From positions 340,318 to 404,317 of the forward strand of contig CAJJCX010000001.1 in the NCBI GenBank assembly GCA_905182815.1: a stretch of DNA of 64,000 bases. Reading direction: 5' to 3'. This DNA comes from an uncultured Candidatus Thioglobus sp. (GTDB lineage Bacteria > Pseudomonadota > Gammaproteobacteria > PS1 > Pseudothioglobaceae). This document shows positions 28,185-38,095 of this stretch, piece after piece; the stretch's first letter is position 1; each line of letters begins with the position of its first letter. The position numbers and the translations under genes were made by a program. The notes beneath the pieces are model-generated. The model was not told the origin of the DNA. It saw only the letters and a list, made by a program, of their open reading frames with translations, and did not search any database.

Positions 28185-29144
28185 ATGAAAATTGTTAATA
28201 TAACTAAATTAGCCTTACTAGCTATAGCATCTCTGATGTTAATGCCAGCTCAGGCTGATTATCCTGAAAAGCCAATTGGCGTAATGGTAGCTTATGGACC
28301 TGGTGGAGCGACAGATTTCCAAGCTAGAATTGCAACATTAGCCTCAGGAAAGGCAGACCTTATTGGCCAACCAATCTATATCCTAAATAAACCAGGTGCT
28401 GGTGGAAGAACAGGTTGGAATTGGTTTGCAAGTGAGGCTTCGCAAGACGGCTATATGCTTGGTGCTTACAATGTTCCACACTTTATAGCGCAGTCAATTG
28501 TATTTGATACTAAGTACAATATTGATAACCTTGAGCCAATTGGAAATTGGGGTGCAGATCCTGCGGTGTTAATTGTAGGCAAAGACAGTCCATTTAATAC
28601 AGTAGGAGAGTTGCTTGCTCATGCTGAAGCAAATCCAGGCGCTGTAACAATTAGTGGCGCTGGAAAATTTGTTGGTCACCATATCGCTTTCTTGCAGTTC
28701 GCAAAAGCATCTGGTGCAAATCTAACTTATATTCCTGCTTCGGGTGGAGTAGATGCTCTAAGAATGGTTAAAGCTGGAGAGACAGTTGCTGGCTTTAATA
28801 ATCTATCTGACTCTGCAAGAAGTGCAGCTGATCTAAAGATATTAGCTGTTGCTGACCTAACGAGACATGACTACTTGCCAGACGTTCCTACGCTTATGGA
28901 AAGCGGTGTTGATGTTGACGATTCAAGTGTTAACTTCCGTGGGTTAATGGTCCCTTCTGGAACACCTCAAGATGTTGTGGATTACCTTGCGAGCAAAGTT
29001 CCTGCAATGTTTAATGAAAAGAAAACACAAGGAAAAATGAAGTCTACTAACTCGCCATCAAGAGTGATGTCTAGAGACGAAGTCATTGCCATGTGGAATG
29101 AAAGACAGGCATATCTTACTGAACTCCTAGCGGGTCTCAAGTAA
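28185..29144 (+). CDS. tctC: TctC/Bug-family periplasmic substrate-binding protein
   Basis: This 319-residue binding protein has a signal peptide (about 1-24, cleavage near AQA-DYPEKP). Bug-family marks are the mature N-terminus YPEKPIGVMVAYGPGGATDFQAR and NKPGAGGRTGWNWFA. The later VTISGAGKFVGHHIAFLQF and GFNNLSDSARSA stretches replace the most common forms of those motifs. It captures the ligand for TctAB. The loops that contact ligand carboxylates cannot be assigned to one substrate. A GGAG ribosome site precedes the ATG. An intercistronic hairpin follows, often seen after abundant binding proteins. Confidence 0.93.
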   Translation: MKIVNITKLALLAIASLMLMPAQADYPEKPIGVMVAYGPGGATDFQARIATLASGKADLIGQPIYILNKPGAGGRTGWNWFASEASQDGYMLGAYNVPHFIAQSIVFDTKYNIDNLEPIGNWGADPAVLIVGKDSPFNTVGELLAHAEANPGAVTISGAGKFVGHHIAFLQFAKASGANLTYIPASGGVDALRMVKAGETVAGFNNLSDSARSAADLKILAVADLTRHDYLPDVPTLMESGVDVDDSSVNFRGLMVPSGTPQDVVDYLASKVPAMFNEKKTQGKMKSTNSPSRVMSRDEVIAMWNERQAYLTELLAGLK

Positions 29145-29172
29145 AGTAAAATTTGCTGAAATATTTTTTATT

Positions 29173-29193
29173 GGAGGGCTATTAAAGCTCTCC
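29173..29193 (+). other. Intercistronic hairpin after tctC
   Basis: GGAGGGCT pairs with AGCTCTCC (one G-T wobble) around ATTAA. No T run follows, so it is more likely an mRNA-stabilising or partial attenuation hairpin between tctC and the downstream fusion gene than a full terminator. Confidence 0.6.
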
Positions 29194-29224
29194 AGTAAAT
29201 TCTTATAATTCATATAAATAAGTA

Positions 29225-32134
29225 ATGACTATTAAACAAAAATCATCAATAGCAAGTATTGTCATTGAGGCAAGAAAAGCACAATCAATTATTAATGATT
29301 ATTCTCAAGAGCAGATTGATGAATTAATTCTGGCAGTTGCCTGGGAAGTAATTCAGCCTGAAAATAATCAAAAACTTTCTGAGATGGCAGTAAAACATAC
29401 TGGTCTTGGAAATGTTGAAGACAAGATGAGAAAAAATCGACGAAAAACTATTGGACTCCTTAGAGATCTAAAAGGTGTCAAAACGGTTGGAGTTATTAAT
29501 CAAGATATTAAAAAAGGCCTAACTGAGATTGCAAGGCCAGTTGGCGTGGTTGGCGCAATTGTGCCCTCAACAAACCCTGTTGCAACCCCTTTAAATAAAG
29601 TAATTAATGCACTTAAATGCAGAAATGCAGTCATATTGGCGCCATCACCAAAAGGTGCATTGGTTTGCAGTAGTGTAGTTGAGCTAATGCAAAAAGCCCT
29701 TCAGCGGATTGGAGCACCTAAAAATATCGTTCAATCATTGCCTGAACCAATCAGCAAAGATGATACGAACGAATTATCAAAACTTGTTGATTTAATTGTG
29801 GCAACTGGATCACAAAATAATATACAAAGAGCATTACAAAGTGGCACCCCAACGCTTGGTGTTGGAGTTGGTAACGTTCCTGCCATAGTAGATGATAGCG
29901 CTAATTTAAATGATGCATCTCACAAGATTATGACTTCAAAGACTTTTGATAATGCAACAAGTTGCTCTTCAGAGAACAGTATTATTGTTCTAGATAGTGT
30001 ATATGAGGCACTAATTAAATCCCTTGAAAAAGAGGGTGGCTCATTGTTAAATTCAAAGGAAAAAGCTGTCCTTGCAAAAAACATGTGGAGTAAAGAAGGC
30101 GTCATAAACCGAAATATAATTGCAAAAAAATCTAATGAAATTGCTTCTTTAGCAGGACTTAGTGATAAACATATGAATTCTAAGTTCCTTATGGTTGAAG
30201 AAGAAAATATTGGCAATGATCACCCATTTTCAATGGAAAAACTCTCACCCGTTTTGGCAGTTTATAGAGCCAAAAATTTTGATCATGCCGTTGAAATTGC
30301 AACTACCATTCTTGACAATCAAGGTAAAGGACATTCTTGCAGTATACATAGTGAAAATAAAGATAATATTCTTAGACTTGGAAATGAGTTACCTGTTTGT
30401 AGAGTTATAGTAAATCAAGCGCATTGTTTTGCAACTGGTGGTAACTTTGATAATGGGCTTCCATTTTCATTATCGATGGGCTGCGGAACATGGGGCAATA
30501 ATATTACAGATGAAAACTTAAATTATAAGCACTACCTAAATATAACCAAAATAGTTAAAACCATTAAGGCTGATGAGCCCTCGGAAGATGATATCTTTTC
30601 TAGTTACTGGGAAAAATATTCATTAACGCCTTCTACTATTACAGAGCTGGTTGATCAATTTGCAGAAACTACGCCAAATAAAAACTATTTGATTGATGCA
30701 GATTTAGACCTTCATATTTCATATGGTCAGCTTAAAAAAGATATTTTGAAGCTTGGCATCTTTTTTCAGCAAAACAATATTCATACGCGTGATAAAGTTG
30801 GGTTTATGCTTGATAATGGCTATGCATCTTCACTTCTTTTTATTGCGGCAATGTATCACGGCATAACAATTGTGCCATTAAATGTGTTGGCAGGAGCTAA
30901 ACAAATTAAGTACACAATAGAACACTCAGAGTGCAAGCTAATACTCGCCTCTAAGATCTATATTGACAAGTTCAGTGATATTCTTGAAGCCTCAAATGTC
31001 CAAGTAACTTGCCATGAAAAAGCGAATGACTTAGAAATTAATAACCATAAAATTGTTAATTCAACTACTAAGACTTTATTGTCAGATGCGCCAGCAGTAT
31101 TGATATATACATCAGGAACAACTGGCGTGCCAAAAGGGGTTCTTCTTTCCCACAAAAATGTTTTAGCTGGAGGTAAAAATACCGCTTTAGCGCATGAAAT
31201 TAATAAAGATGATGTATCTTTTTGCGTGCTGCCTCTTTACCATATTAACGCTGAAATGGTGTCCATTGCTAGCGCCCTAGTGAGTAATAGCTGCGTTGTT
31301 ATTGTTAGCAAGTTTAGTGTTACTAATTTTTGGAATATTATTGACAAATATAAATGCACTTGGTTTAGTGTTGTTCCTACGATTATTAATTATTTGCTTA
31401 ATGATAATTTTGATATAAGTTCATTGAATCTTAAAAATCTACGCTTTGGTAGGTCTGCATCAGCACCTCTTTCTCCTGAAGTCCATAAAAAGTTTGAAAA
31501 AGTATTTAATGTTAAAATTATTGAAACAATGGGCCTCACTGAAACGTCAGCTCAAATCCTTTCAAATCCTATGGATCAATGCAAGCATGGCTCTGCAGGA
31601 AGGCCTTATGGCAATGAAGTTAAAATTATAGATGATTCTGGAAATTACCTAGCTTTTGGAAACATTGGTGAACTAGTTATCAAAGGCGATAACGTTCTTT
31701 TAGAGTATTTTAAGAACGAAGAGGCAACAGCAGAGGCTTTTAATAAAGATGGTTATTTTTTGACTGGCGACCTTGGTGTTGAAGATGAGGATGGCTTCTT
31801 TTTTATAACTGGCAGAAAGAAAGAGTTAATTATTAAGGGCGGTGAAAACATATCACCTAGAGAGATTGATGACACGCTTTATAAACATAATGCCGTATTG
31901 GAGGCATGTACATTTGGCATTAAAGATGAAAACTATGGTGAAGAAATTTCAGCTTGTGTTTTTTTGAAAGATAATTTATTTGTTAATGAGGAAGAATTAC
32001 TTGCACTTTGTACAGCAGATCTTGGAGAATATAAGACGCCTAGTCAAATAATTTTTGTTGATAAGCCATTACCTAAAGGTCCATCTGGAAAAATTCAACG
32101 TCTTAAAATCGCAAGTCACTATAGTCATACCTAA
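29225..32134 (+). CDS. Fused CoA-acylating aldehyde dehydrogenase / AMP-forming acyl-CoA ligase
   Basis: This 969-residue protein combines two enzymes. Residues about 1-440 are a CoA-acylating aldehyde dehydrogenase of the EutE/SauS type: GVVGAIVPSTNPVATPLNK near 110-128 and the catalytic cysteine near residue 247 in NATSCSSEN. Residues about 470-969 are an ANL-family ligase: the phosphate loop VLIYTSGTTGVPKGVLLSH near 622-640, ETMGLTETSAQ, YFLTGDLGVEDEDGFFFITG and the C-terminal Lys in KGPSGKIQRLK. Together they could convert a carboxylate to its CoA ester and then to the aldehyde, or the reverse. In sulfoacetate degradation SauT (ligase) and SauS (dehydrogenase) do this as separate proteins. 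The transporter upstream and Pta downstream fit that idea, but the substrate is not proven. The ATG has a weak ribosome site. Confidence 0.87.
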   Translation: MTIKQKSSIASIVIEARKAQSIINDYSQEQIDELILAVAWEVIQPENNQKLSEMAVKHTGLGNVEDKMRKNRRKTIGLLRDLKGVKTVGVINQDIKKGLTEIARPVGVVGAIVPSTNPVATPLNKVINALKCRNAVILAPSPKGALVCSSVVELMQKALQRIGAPKNIVQSLPEPISKDDTNELSKLVDLIVATGSQNNIQRALQSGTPTLGVGVGNVPAIVDDSANLNDASHKIMTSKTFDNATSCSSENSIIVLDSVYEALIKSLEKEGGSLLNSKEKAVLAKNMWSKEGVINRNIIAKKSNEIASLAGLSDKHMNSKFLMVEEENIGNDHPFSMEKLSPVLAVYRAKNFDHAVEIATTILDNQGKGHSCSIHSENKDNILRLGNELPVCRVIVNQAHCFATGGNFDNGLPFSLSMGCGTWGNNITDENLNYKHYLNITKIVKTIKADEPSEDDIFSSYWEKYSLTPSTITELVDQFAETTPNKNYLIDADLDLHISYGQLKKDILKLGIFFQQNNIHTRDKVGFMLDNGYASSLLFIAAMYHGITIVPLNVLAGAKQIKYTIEHSECKLILASKIYIDKFSDILEASNVQVTCHEKANDLEINNHKIVNSTTKTLLSDAPAVLIYTSGTTGVPKGVLLSHKNVLAGGKNTALAHEINKDDVSFCVLPLYHINAEMVSIASALVSNSCVVIVSKFSVTNFWNIIDKYKCTWFSVVPTIINYLLNDNFDISSLNLKNLRFGRSASAPLSPEVHKKFEKVFNVKIIETMGLTETSAQILSNPMDQCKHGSAGRPYGNEVKIIDDSGNYLAFGNIGELVIKGDNVLLEYFKNEEATAEAFNKDGYFLTGDLGVEDEDGFFFITGRKKELIIKGGENISPREIDDTLYKHNAVLEACTFGIKDENYGEEISACVFLKDNLFVNEEELLALCTADLGEYKTPSQIIFVDKPLPKGPSGKIQRLKIASHYSHT

Positions 32135-32159
32135 TTGAGTATTAAGTTTTAGAGTTTAA

Positions 32160-32178
32160 GCCTTAATTGAATTAAGGC
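32160..32178 (+). other. Hairpin between the fusion gene and pta
   Basis: GCCTTAA pairs with TTAAGGC around TTGAA and is followed by ATTTTCGGG, a weak terminator shape. The motif TTAATTAAGGC recurs at 32203-32213, just before pta. It may attenuate read-through into pta. Confidence 0.5.
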
Positions 32179-32219
32179 ATTTTCGGGTAAACTATGATGA
32201 ACTTAATTAAGGCAATATA

Positions 32220-33182
32220 ATGGCGCTATTAGAAGACCTATCCAGCAAAGCTAAAGCTAAATTTCCACGAATCTTATTACCCGAATCTAGTGACTCTCGA
32301 GTCTTAGAGGCGGCTCAAATTCTTTCGAGTCAAAAAATTGCTCAAATTGTGCTTTTTGACATAAATTCAGACCATTCTCTGGGTATAGAAACAATTAACC
32401 GTGAAAACGAAGATTTGAAGGCCAAGTATGCCCAAACCTTGTTTGAGATAAGAAAGCACAAGGGTGTTACTTTAGAGATTGCTCTTGAAATGATATCAAA
32501 CCCAACTGTATTTGCAATGATTGCCCTTCATAGGGGCGATGTTGATGGCGTTGTCACGGGTGCTATAACTCCAAGCCAAGAGGTTCTTAGTAATGCACTT
32601 CGAATTATTGGCGTTTCTAAAGGCAGTAAACTAGTATCGAGTTTATTTCTGATGGCGTTTGATCAGAATCACAAAATGTATGGTGAAAATATGATTTTTT
32701 CAGATTGTGCAATGAATATTAATCCCAACTCTGAAGAGCTTGTAGAAATAGCCCAAAGCGCCTATGAAACGGCAAAATTGTTTTTAGAGGAAGAGCCTAA
32801 GATGGCTATGCTTTCATTTTCAACAAATCAAAGTGCCAATCACTCGGAGGTTGATAAAGTAAGAGATGCAACCAATATTCTAAAGTCTAGGCTTGCAGGT
32901 GCTCAAATAATTGGCAACATTCAGCTTGACGCTGCTCTAGATAACGAGGTCTTAAAAATTAAATATCCTGAGGCTTCATTTACACCACCTGCAAACGTCT
33001 TAATTTTTCCAAACCTTGATGCTGCAAACATTGGCTATAAGCTGGTTCAGAGATTTTCAGGAGCCAAAGCAATTGGCCCAATTCTTCAGGGGCTGGCAAA
33101 ACCAGTTAATGACTTATCTAGGGGTTGTAGCGTGGATGAGATTGTTAATACTGTGGTAATTACTGCAAATCAATGTAGTTAG
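32220..33182 (+). CDS. pta: Phosphate acetyltransferase
   Basis: This 320-residue Pta of the short (single-domain) type interconverts acetyl phosphate and acetyl-CoA. Signature stretches are RILLPESSDSRVLEAA near 17-32, RGDVDGVVTGAITPSQEVL, LSFSTNQSANHSEVDKV near 199-215 and the C-terminal GPILQGLAKPVNDLSRGCS. The N-terminal regulatory domains of long Pta are absent. No acetate kinase gene is adjacent. In taurine/sulfoacetate users a short Pta commonly sits with sulfoacetaldehyde acetyltransferase (Xsc), whose product is acetyl phosphate. Here it lies 85 bases behind the dehydrogenase/ligase fusion, which is consistent with that setting, although Xsc itself is not in view. Confidence 0.93.
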   Translation: MALLEDLSSKAKAKFPRILLPESSDSRVLEAAQILSSQKIAQIVLFDINSDHSLGIETINRENEDLKAKYAQTLFEIRKHKGVTLEIALEMISNPTVFAMIALHRGDVDGVVTGAITPSQEVLSNALRIIGVSKGSKLVSSLFLMAFDQNHKMYGENMIFSDCAMNINPNSEELVEIAQSAYETAKLFLEEEPKMAMLSFSTNQSANHSEVDKVRDATNILKSRLAGAQIIGNIQLDAALDNEVLKIKYPEASFTPPANVLIFPNLDAANIGYKLVQRFSGAKAIGPILQGLAKPVNDLSRGCSVDEIVNTVVITANQCS

Positions 33183-33184
33183 AC

Positions 33185-34804
33185 TTACATTCCAATATAA
33201 TTTGGCCCACCACCGCCTTCAGGAGGCACCCAGTTAATATTTTGTGAAGGATCTTTAATGTCGCAGGTCTTGCAGTGAAGGCAGTTTTGCGCATTAATTT
33301 GGAAATAATCTTCACCATCTTTTTCAATTATTTCATAGACTCCCGCGGGGCAATACCTCTGAGCTGGCTCATCATAGAGTTTTTTATTGTGAGCTAAGGG
33401 GATTGACGCATCTGTAAGCTTTAAATGAACAGGCTGATCTTCCTCATGATTCGTTCCAGACAAGAATAAAGAAGAGGTAATATCAAAACTCAAAACGTTA
33501 TCTGGAGCGGGGTATTCTTTTATAGGCGAAGACTTGCTAAGGCTTAATGAATCGCAATCCCTATTCTCGTCTTTAATAGTGAACGGAAGTTTGTTTCGAA
33601 AAATATTTGATTCAATAAAGTTATAAGCTGCGCCAAGATAAAAACCAAATTTGTGCATAGCGGCACTAAAGTTTCTAGACTCATAGAGCTCTTTGTAAAG
33701 GGCGCTGCTTTTAAATAAGTCATCAAAATCACAGTTTTCTTCTGAAAGCACTTTATTAATATACTCAGCGGCTAATATTCCAGATTGGAGTGCACAGTGA
33801 CTACCTTTAATCTTACTAGGGTTCAAAGTTCCAGCATCACAGCCAACAATCATGCCTCCATCAAACTCCATTTTTACAAGGGAGTTAATGCCGCCTTTGG
33901 TGATTGCTCGTGCACCATAAGAAACTCGCTTACCAGATTCAAGATATTGCTTAATGGATGGATGCTGTTTAAATTGCTGGAATTCTTGAAAAGGGCTATG
34001 ACTTGGATTACTATAATTGAGATCAACAATTAAGCCAACAGCGATTCTGTTGTTGTCAAAGTGATAGAGGAATCCACCACCAGACGTTCCACCTTTAAGA
34101 GGCCATCCCATGCTATGTACAACATCACCGGGACTATGCTTATCATTATCAACTTCCCATACTTCTTTGAAGCCTATAGCAAAGTGTTGAGGAGTTTTTC
34201 CCTCATCAAGATTAAACTCTTTTATCAACTTCTTACCTAGGTGACCTCTTGCGCCTTCTGCAAAAATTGTCTGCTTAGCAAGTATGTCCATTCCAGGAGT
34301 ATAGGTGCCTTTTTGATTTCCCTCTTTGTCAATTCCCATATCGCCCGTTGCAATACCAATAACTCTTCCACTTTCATCAGTAAGGTATTTTTGGGCAGGA
34401 AAGCCTGGAAAGATATCAACGCCAAGCTCCATTGCTTTCTCAGAGATCCATTGACATAACTCACCAAGTGATATTATGTAATTTCCTTTGTTGTGAAGGC
34501 TTTTTGGCATTAACCAAGAAGGTATTTTTATACTTTTGTTATTGTTAGTAAGCCAGTATAGATCGTCTTTGGCTACAGGGGTCTTAAGTGTTGGGCAGTC
34601 CTTGGCATCTTCAGGAAATAAATCAAAGAGGGTTTTAGGCTCGAATACTGCTCCAGAAAGAATGTGTGAGCCGATTTCGGCGCCTTTTTCAAGTAGGCAT
34701 ACCGACAGATTAGGATTGAGTTGTTTGAGTTTGCAAGCAGATGCTAGTCCAGATGGACCCCCACCAACAACAACTACATCATATTCAATTGACTCTCTTT
34801 CCAT
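33185..34804 (-). CDS. etfD: Electron transfer flavoprotein:ubiquinone oxidoreductase
   Basis: This 539-residue ETF-QO passes electrons from ETF to the quinone pool. The N-terminal FAD motif DVVVVGGGPSGLASACKL lies at about 9-26, followed by LLEKGAEIGSHILSGAVFE, a family hallmark. A membrane-surface quinone region lies in the middle. The C-terminal [4Fe-4S] cysteines are in RYCPAGVYE and NCLHCKTCDIKDPSQN near 484-522, ending WVPPEGGGGPNYIGM. The gene lies 11 bases behind etfA, so etfB-etfA-etfD form one operon. Such a set serves acyl-CoA, sarcosine or dimethylglycine dehydrogenases elsewhere in the genome. Confidence 0.96.
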   Translation of the reverse strand: MERESIEYDVVVVGGGPSGLASACKLKQLNPNLSVCLLEKGAEIGSHILSGAVFEPKTLFDLFPEDAKDCPTLKTPVAKDDLYWLTNNNKSIKIPSWLMPKSLHNKGNYIISLGELCQWISEKAMELGVDIFPGFPAQKYLTDESGRVIGIATGDMGIDKEGNQKGTYTPGMDILAKQTIFAEGARGHLGKKLIKEFNLDEGKTPQHFAIGFKEVWEVDNDKHSPGDVVHSMGWPLKGGTSGGGFLYHFDNNRIAVGLIVDLNYSNPSHSPFQEFQQFKQHPSIKQYLESGKRVSYGARAITKGGINSLVKMEFDGGMIVGCDAGTLNPSKIKGSHCALQSGILAAEYINKVLSEENCDFDDLFKSSALYKELYESRNFSAAMHKFGFYLGAAYNFIESNIFRNKLPFTIKDENRDCDSLSLSKSSPIKEYPAPDNVLSFDITSSLFLSGTNHEEDQPVHLKLTDASIPLAHNKKLYDEPAQRYCPAGVYEIIEKDGEDYFQINAQNCLHCKTCDIKDPSQNINWVPPEGGGGPNYIGM

Positions 34805-34815
34805 TAACTAGCTTC

Positions 34816-35742
34816 CTAGACTTGATATTCGTTTAATTCTTTTAAAGCGCCAAATAGATCTGTCTGCCATACCAAATCTGCCATTCTAGACATAGGTGCA
34901 TCAGGATCATTATTAATAACAACGATGACCTGTGAGTCCTTCATGCCGGCAAGATGTTGAATTGCGCCAGATATTCCTACAGCTAAGTATAGCTGAGGCG
35001 CAACTACTTTTCCAGTTTGACCAACTTGATAATCGTTAGAGATAAAGCCTGCATCCACGGCAGCTCTTGAAGCGCCAACTGCTGCATCAAGTTTATCTGC
35101 TAATTGCTCAATCAGAGCAAAATTCTCTTTGGATCCAAGTCCGCGACCACCAGAGACAATTCTTGCTGCTGTTGTTAACTCAGGGCGCTCAGATTGAGAT
35201 TCTTGGAGTGAAATAAAGGTTGAGTTTGACTCGGGTATTGTTGATGACAATACTTCAACTTCAGCAGAACCTCCGTCGCCTGAATGTTCAAACGCAGTTG
35301 CTCTAACTGTCATGATAATTGTATCATCTGAAGACTCTACTGTTGCCATAATGTTTCCAGCATATAAGGGCCTTACAAATGTATTGTTTGACTTAATTTC
35401 ACAGACGTCTGATATTGGCTGAACATCTAGAAGGGCACCAACGCGCGGTAAAATATTTTTACTGTAAGTTGAAGAGCCTGAAACGAGGTATTTATAACCG
35501 CTCATTGCGTCTGCAATTAGCTTGCTCGCTACCTCTACATTGGCATTCTCAAGCGCATCATCAACAATCATTTTGACTGAGTTGATTCCAGCTAACTTGG
35601 ATACAGATGCTGAGTTTGACGCGTCGTTCGTTAGAACCAGTGCGTCAATGCTATCTGAAAGCTGTGAGGCTGCAGTAATAGCCGCTCTGCTACATGCATT
35701 TACTTCTGATCCGTTGAGTTCAATTAATATAAGTGCTGACAT
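34816..35742 (-). CDS. etfA: Electron transfer flavoprotein alpha subunit
   Basis: This 308-residue FAD-binding subunit of ETF has its C-terminal FAD domain plainly visible: RIVSGGRGLGSKENFALIEQLA near 192-213, GASRAAVDAGFISNDYQVGQTGK near 222-244, and PQLYLAVGISGAIQHLAGMKDS near 248-269 with the adenine-binding arginine and histidine patterns. The N-terminal domain is the looser alpha/beta domain. Its start overlaps the etfB stop by one base (TAATG), indicating coupled translation. Confidence 0.96.
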   Translation of the reverse strand: MSALILIELNGSEVNACSRAAITAASQLSDSIDALVLTNDASNSASVSKLAGINSVKMIVDDALENANVEVASKLIADAMSGYKYLVSGSSTYSKNILPRVGALLDVQPISDVCEIKSNNTFVRPLYAGNIMATVESSDDTIIMTVRATAFEHSGDGGSAEVEVLSSTIPESNSTFISLQESQSERPELTTAARIVSGGRGLGSKENFALIEQLADKLDAAVGASRAAVDAGFISNDYQVGQTGKVVAPQLYLAVGISGAIQHLAGMKDSQVIVVINNDPDAPMSRMADLVWQTDLFGALKELNEYQV

Positions 35743-36503
35743 TACAGAACTCCCATTTGATTTAATTCTGAAAATAACTCTTCAGCAGAACTGATCTGCT
35801 TGGAGGCCCTATCTTTAGTTCCTGACTCCACAACACTGATAACTTTAATGCGCGGGGATGTATCAATTCCAAGGCTATCTAGCTCGATTGTCTCAAGGGG
35901 CTTGGATCTGGCCTTCATAATATTAGGGAGTGAAGCATATCTAGGCTCATTAAGCCTTAAGTCTACCGTTACAATTGCTGGAAGGTTAAGCTTTCTAGTT
36001 TCAATTCCTGAATCTATTTCACGACTAACTTCAACACTACTGGCATCAGAGCTAAGATCGAATTGCGATATAAAAGTACCCAAAGAATAGTCCAAAAGGC
36101 CTGATAGGATTTGACCCGTTTGGTTATTATCATTATCAACTGCTTGCTTACCCATTATGATGAGTTCGGCTTCTTCGCGCTTAATAATATTAGCCAAAAT
36201 TTTACCAACATGTAACGGCTGTAAATCAAGTTCAGATTCAGTTTTAATAAAGATTGCACGATCAACGCCCATTGCAAGAGCTGTTCTAAGAGTATCTACA
36301 GTTTTATCAGTACCAATACTAACCGCAATAGTTTCGGTTGCAGCGCCACTTTCTTTTAGAGTTAAGGCCTCTTCAACTGCAATCTCACAAAAAGGATTCA
36401 TAGCCATCTTTGCATTGGTAAGATCAACTTGCTCAGTTTGCTTGTTAACTCGGGCTTGCGTATAGGGATCAAGGACTCGCTTGATAGGAATAATTATTTT
36501 CAT
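35742..36503 (-). CDS. etfB: Electron transfer flavoprotein beta subunit
   Basis: This 253-residue AMP-binding subunit of ETF. Marks are the N-terminal MKIIIPIKRVLDPYTQARV, MNPFCEIAVEEALTLKESG near 35-53, IIMGKQAVDNDNNQTGQIL near 118-136 and the LPAIVTVDLRLNEPRYASLPNIMKA stretch near 177-201, the recognition-loop region facing partner dehydrogenases. It is first in the etfB-etfA-etfD operon, divergent from the RNA helicase gene across a 217-base gap. Confidence 0.96.
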   Translation of the reverse strand: MKIIIPIKRVLDPYTQARVNKQTEQVDLTNAKMAMNPFCEIAVEEALTLKESGAATETIAVSIGTDKTVDTLRTALAMGVDRAIFIKTESELDLQPLHVGKILANIIKREEAELIIMGKQAVDNDNNQTGQILSGLLDYSLGTFISQFDLSSDASSVEVSREIDSGIETRKLNLPAIVTVDLRLNEPRYASLPNIMKARSKPLETIELDSLGIDTSPRIKVISVVESGTKDRASKQISSAEELFSELNQMGVL

Positions 36504-36720
36504 AGTTGATTAAATTTCGTTACAAAACTCGCGAATAATACCATATAAATTACCTTTGTCTAGAGCAAGAAAATACAATTTTATTATAACTAAATAGCAT
36601 AAGGTTCAATGTAAAACATAGTCTTCTTTTTTGCTCACCATTTCCATTCATATTTGAGATTACAAGTTATGGCTCAACTAAGCCCGTAAAATACACCCAT
36701 ATTTTTTTTGATGCTACCAG

Positions 36721-38094
36721 ATGAGTTTTTCAACGCTAGGACTATTACCACAACTTCTTGATGCTATTGAAGCGCAAGGCTACTCTGAAGCTACGCCAAT
36801 TCAGGAAAAATCTATCCCTATTGTTTTAGAGGGAAAAGACTTAATGGCTGCTGCTCAAACTGGTACAGGAAAGACTGCAGGTTTTACGCTACCAATATTA
36901 CAAATCCTTTCAGATGGTAAAAGACCATCATCAAATCACACTCGCACTCTTATATTAACGCCAACCCGAGAGCTTGCTGCACAAATCCTTGAAAGTGTTA
37001 AAACTTATGGTCAGAACTTGCCGTTGAGCTCAACAGTAGTTTTTGGGGGCGTTGGCATTGGCCCTCAAATGCAAAAGCTTCGTAAAGGGGTTGACATATT
37101 AGTTGCTACTCCTGGAAGACTACTCGACCTTCATTCTCAAAATGCTGTCAATTTTAATGAATTAGAGATATTGGTTTTGGATGAAGCTGATCGTATGCTT
37201 GACATGGGGTTTATTCATGACATTAAAAGAATTATTAAATTATTACCAAAAAAACGCCAAACATTAATGTTTTCAGCAACTTTTTCTGAGGACATTCGCA
37301 GGCTTGCAAAGGGTCTTGTCCATGAACCAGCTGAGATTTCAGTTACGCCCAGAAACTCTACAGTTGAGGCAATAAAGCACTGGATTTGTCCAGTAGACAA
37401 GTCTAGCAAAACCGCACTTTTAACCCATTTAATCAACAAGGGAGAGTGGCAACAAGTTCTCGTATTTAGTAGAACCAAGCATGGCGCTAATAGAATTGCT
37501 ACTAACTTAGAAAAGAAAAACATCAGTGCAACTGCAATTCATGGAAATAAAAGTCAGGGCGCAAGAACTCGTGCATTAGCTGACTTTAAAGCTGGAAAAG
37601 TGAGAGTCCTCGTGGCTACTGATATTGCAGCGCGCGGAATTGATATTGACCAACTCCCACACGTGATTAATTTTGACTTACCGAGTGTCCCAGAGGACTA
37701 TGTTCATAGAATTGGCCGAACTGGAAGGGCGGGAAGAGGCGGCGAAGCAATTTCTTTGGTCAGTGCAGACGAAGCCAAACAATTATTTGATATTGAGCGC
37801 CTCATCCAAAAAGAACTAGAACGTGAGTTAATTGATGATTTTGTGCCAAAACATGATCTTCCAAAGTCGCGCGAACTGCTTCCAGTAAGGTCCAAAAAAC
37901 CAAAGAAACTAAACAATCAAAAACCCCAAGGAAGAAATAGAAATCGTAATAGAAGTAGAAACAAAAATAATTCTCAGGGCAGTGCTGCTAAAAATAGTGA
38001 CGGCCAAAGAGATGAAAGAGAAAAACCAAATCAGGCAAAAAAACGCGTATTTTGGAGTAAAAAACCAAGCAGAAAGCCTAAGCCTTTAAGCTAG
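36721..38094 (+). CDS. DEAD-box ATP-dependent RNA helicase, RhlE-like
   Basis: This 457-residue helicase unwinds RNA duplexes in ribosome assembly or mRNA turnover. All core motifs are present: Q motif ([13 protein letters not shown]), motif [11 protein letters not shown] near 46-55, PTRELAAQI, the DEAD box in [14 protein letters not shown] near 149-162, SAT in MFSATFSED, and motif [15 protein letters not shown] near 330-342. The last 75 residues are a basic, Asn/Arg/Lys-rich tail ([11 protein letters not shown]) that probably binds RNA non-specifically. This tail and the size point to RhlE rather than DbpA or SrmB. Its stop is two bases from that of the convergent sensor kinase. Confidence 0.93.
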   Translation: MSFSTLGLLPQLLDAIEAQGYSEATPIQEKSIPIVLEGKDLMAAAQTGTGKTAGFTLPILQILSDGKRPSSNHTRTLILTPTRELAAQILESVKTYGQNLPLSSTVVFGGVGIGPQMQKLRKGVDILVATPGRLLDLHSQNAVNFNELEILVLDEADRMLDMGFIHDIKRIIKLLPKKRQTLMFSATFSEDIRRLAKGLVHEPAEISVTPRNSTVEAIKHWICPVDKSSKTALLTHLINKGEWQQVLVFSRTKHGANRIATNLEKKNISATAIHGNKSQGARTRALADFKAGKVRVLVATDIAARGIDIDQLPHVINFDLPSVPEDYVHRIGRTGRAGRGGEAISLVSADEAKQLFDIERLIQKELERELIDDFVPKHDLPKSRELLPVRSKKPKKLNNQKPQGRNRNRNRSRNKNNSQGSAAKNSDGQRDEREKPNQAKKRVFWSKKPSRKPKPLS

Positions 38095-38095
38095 G

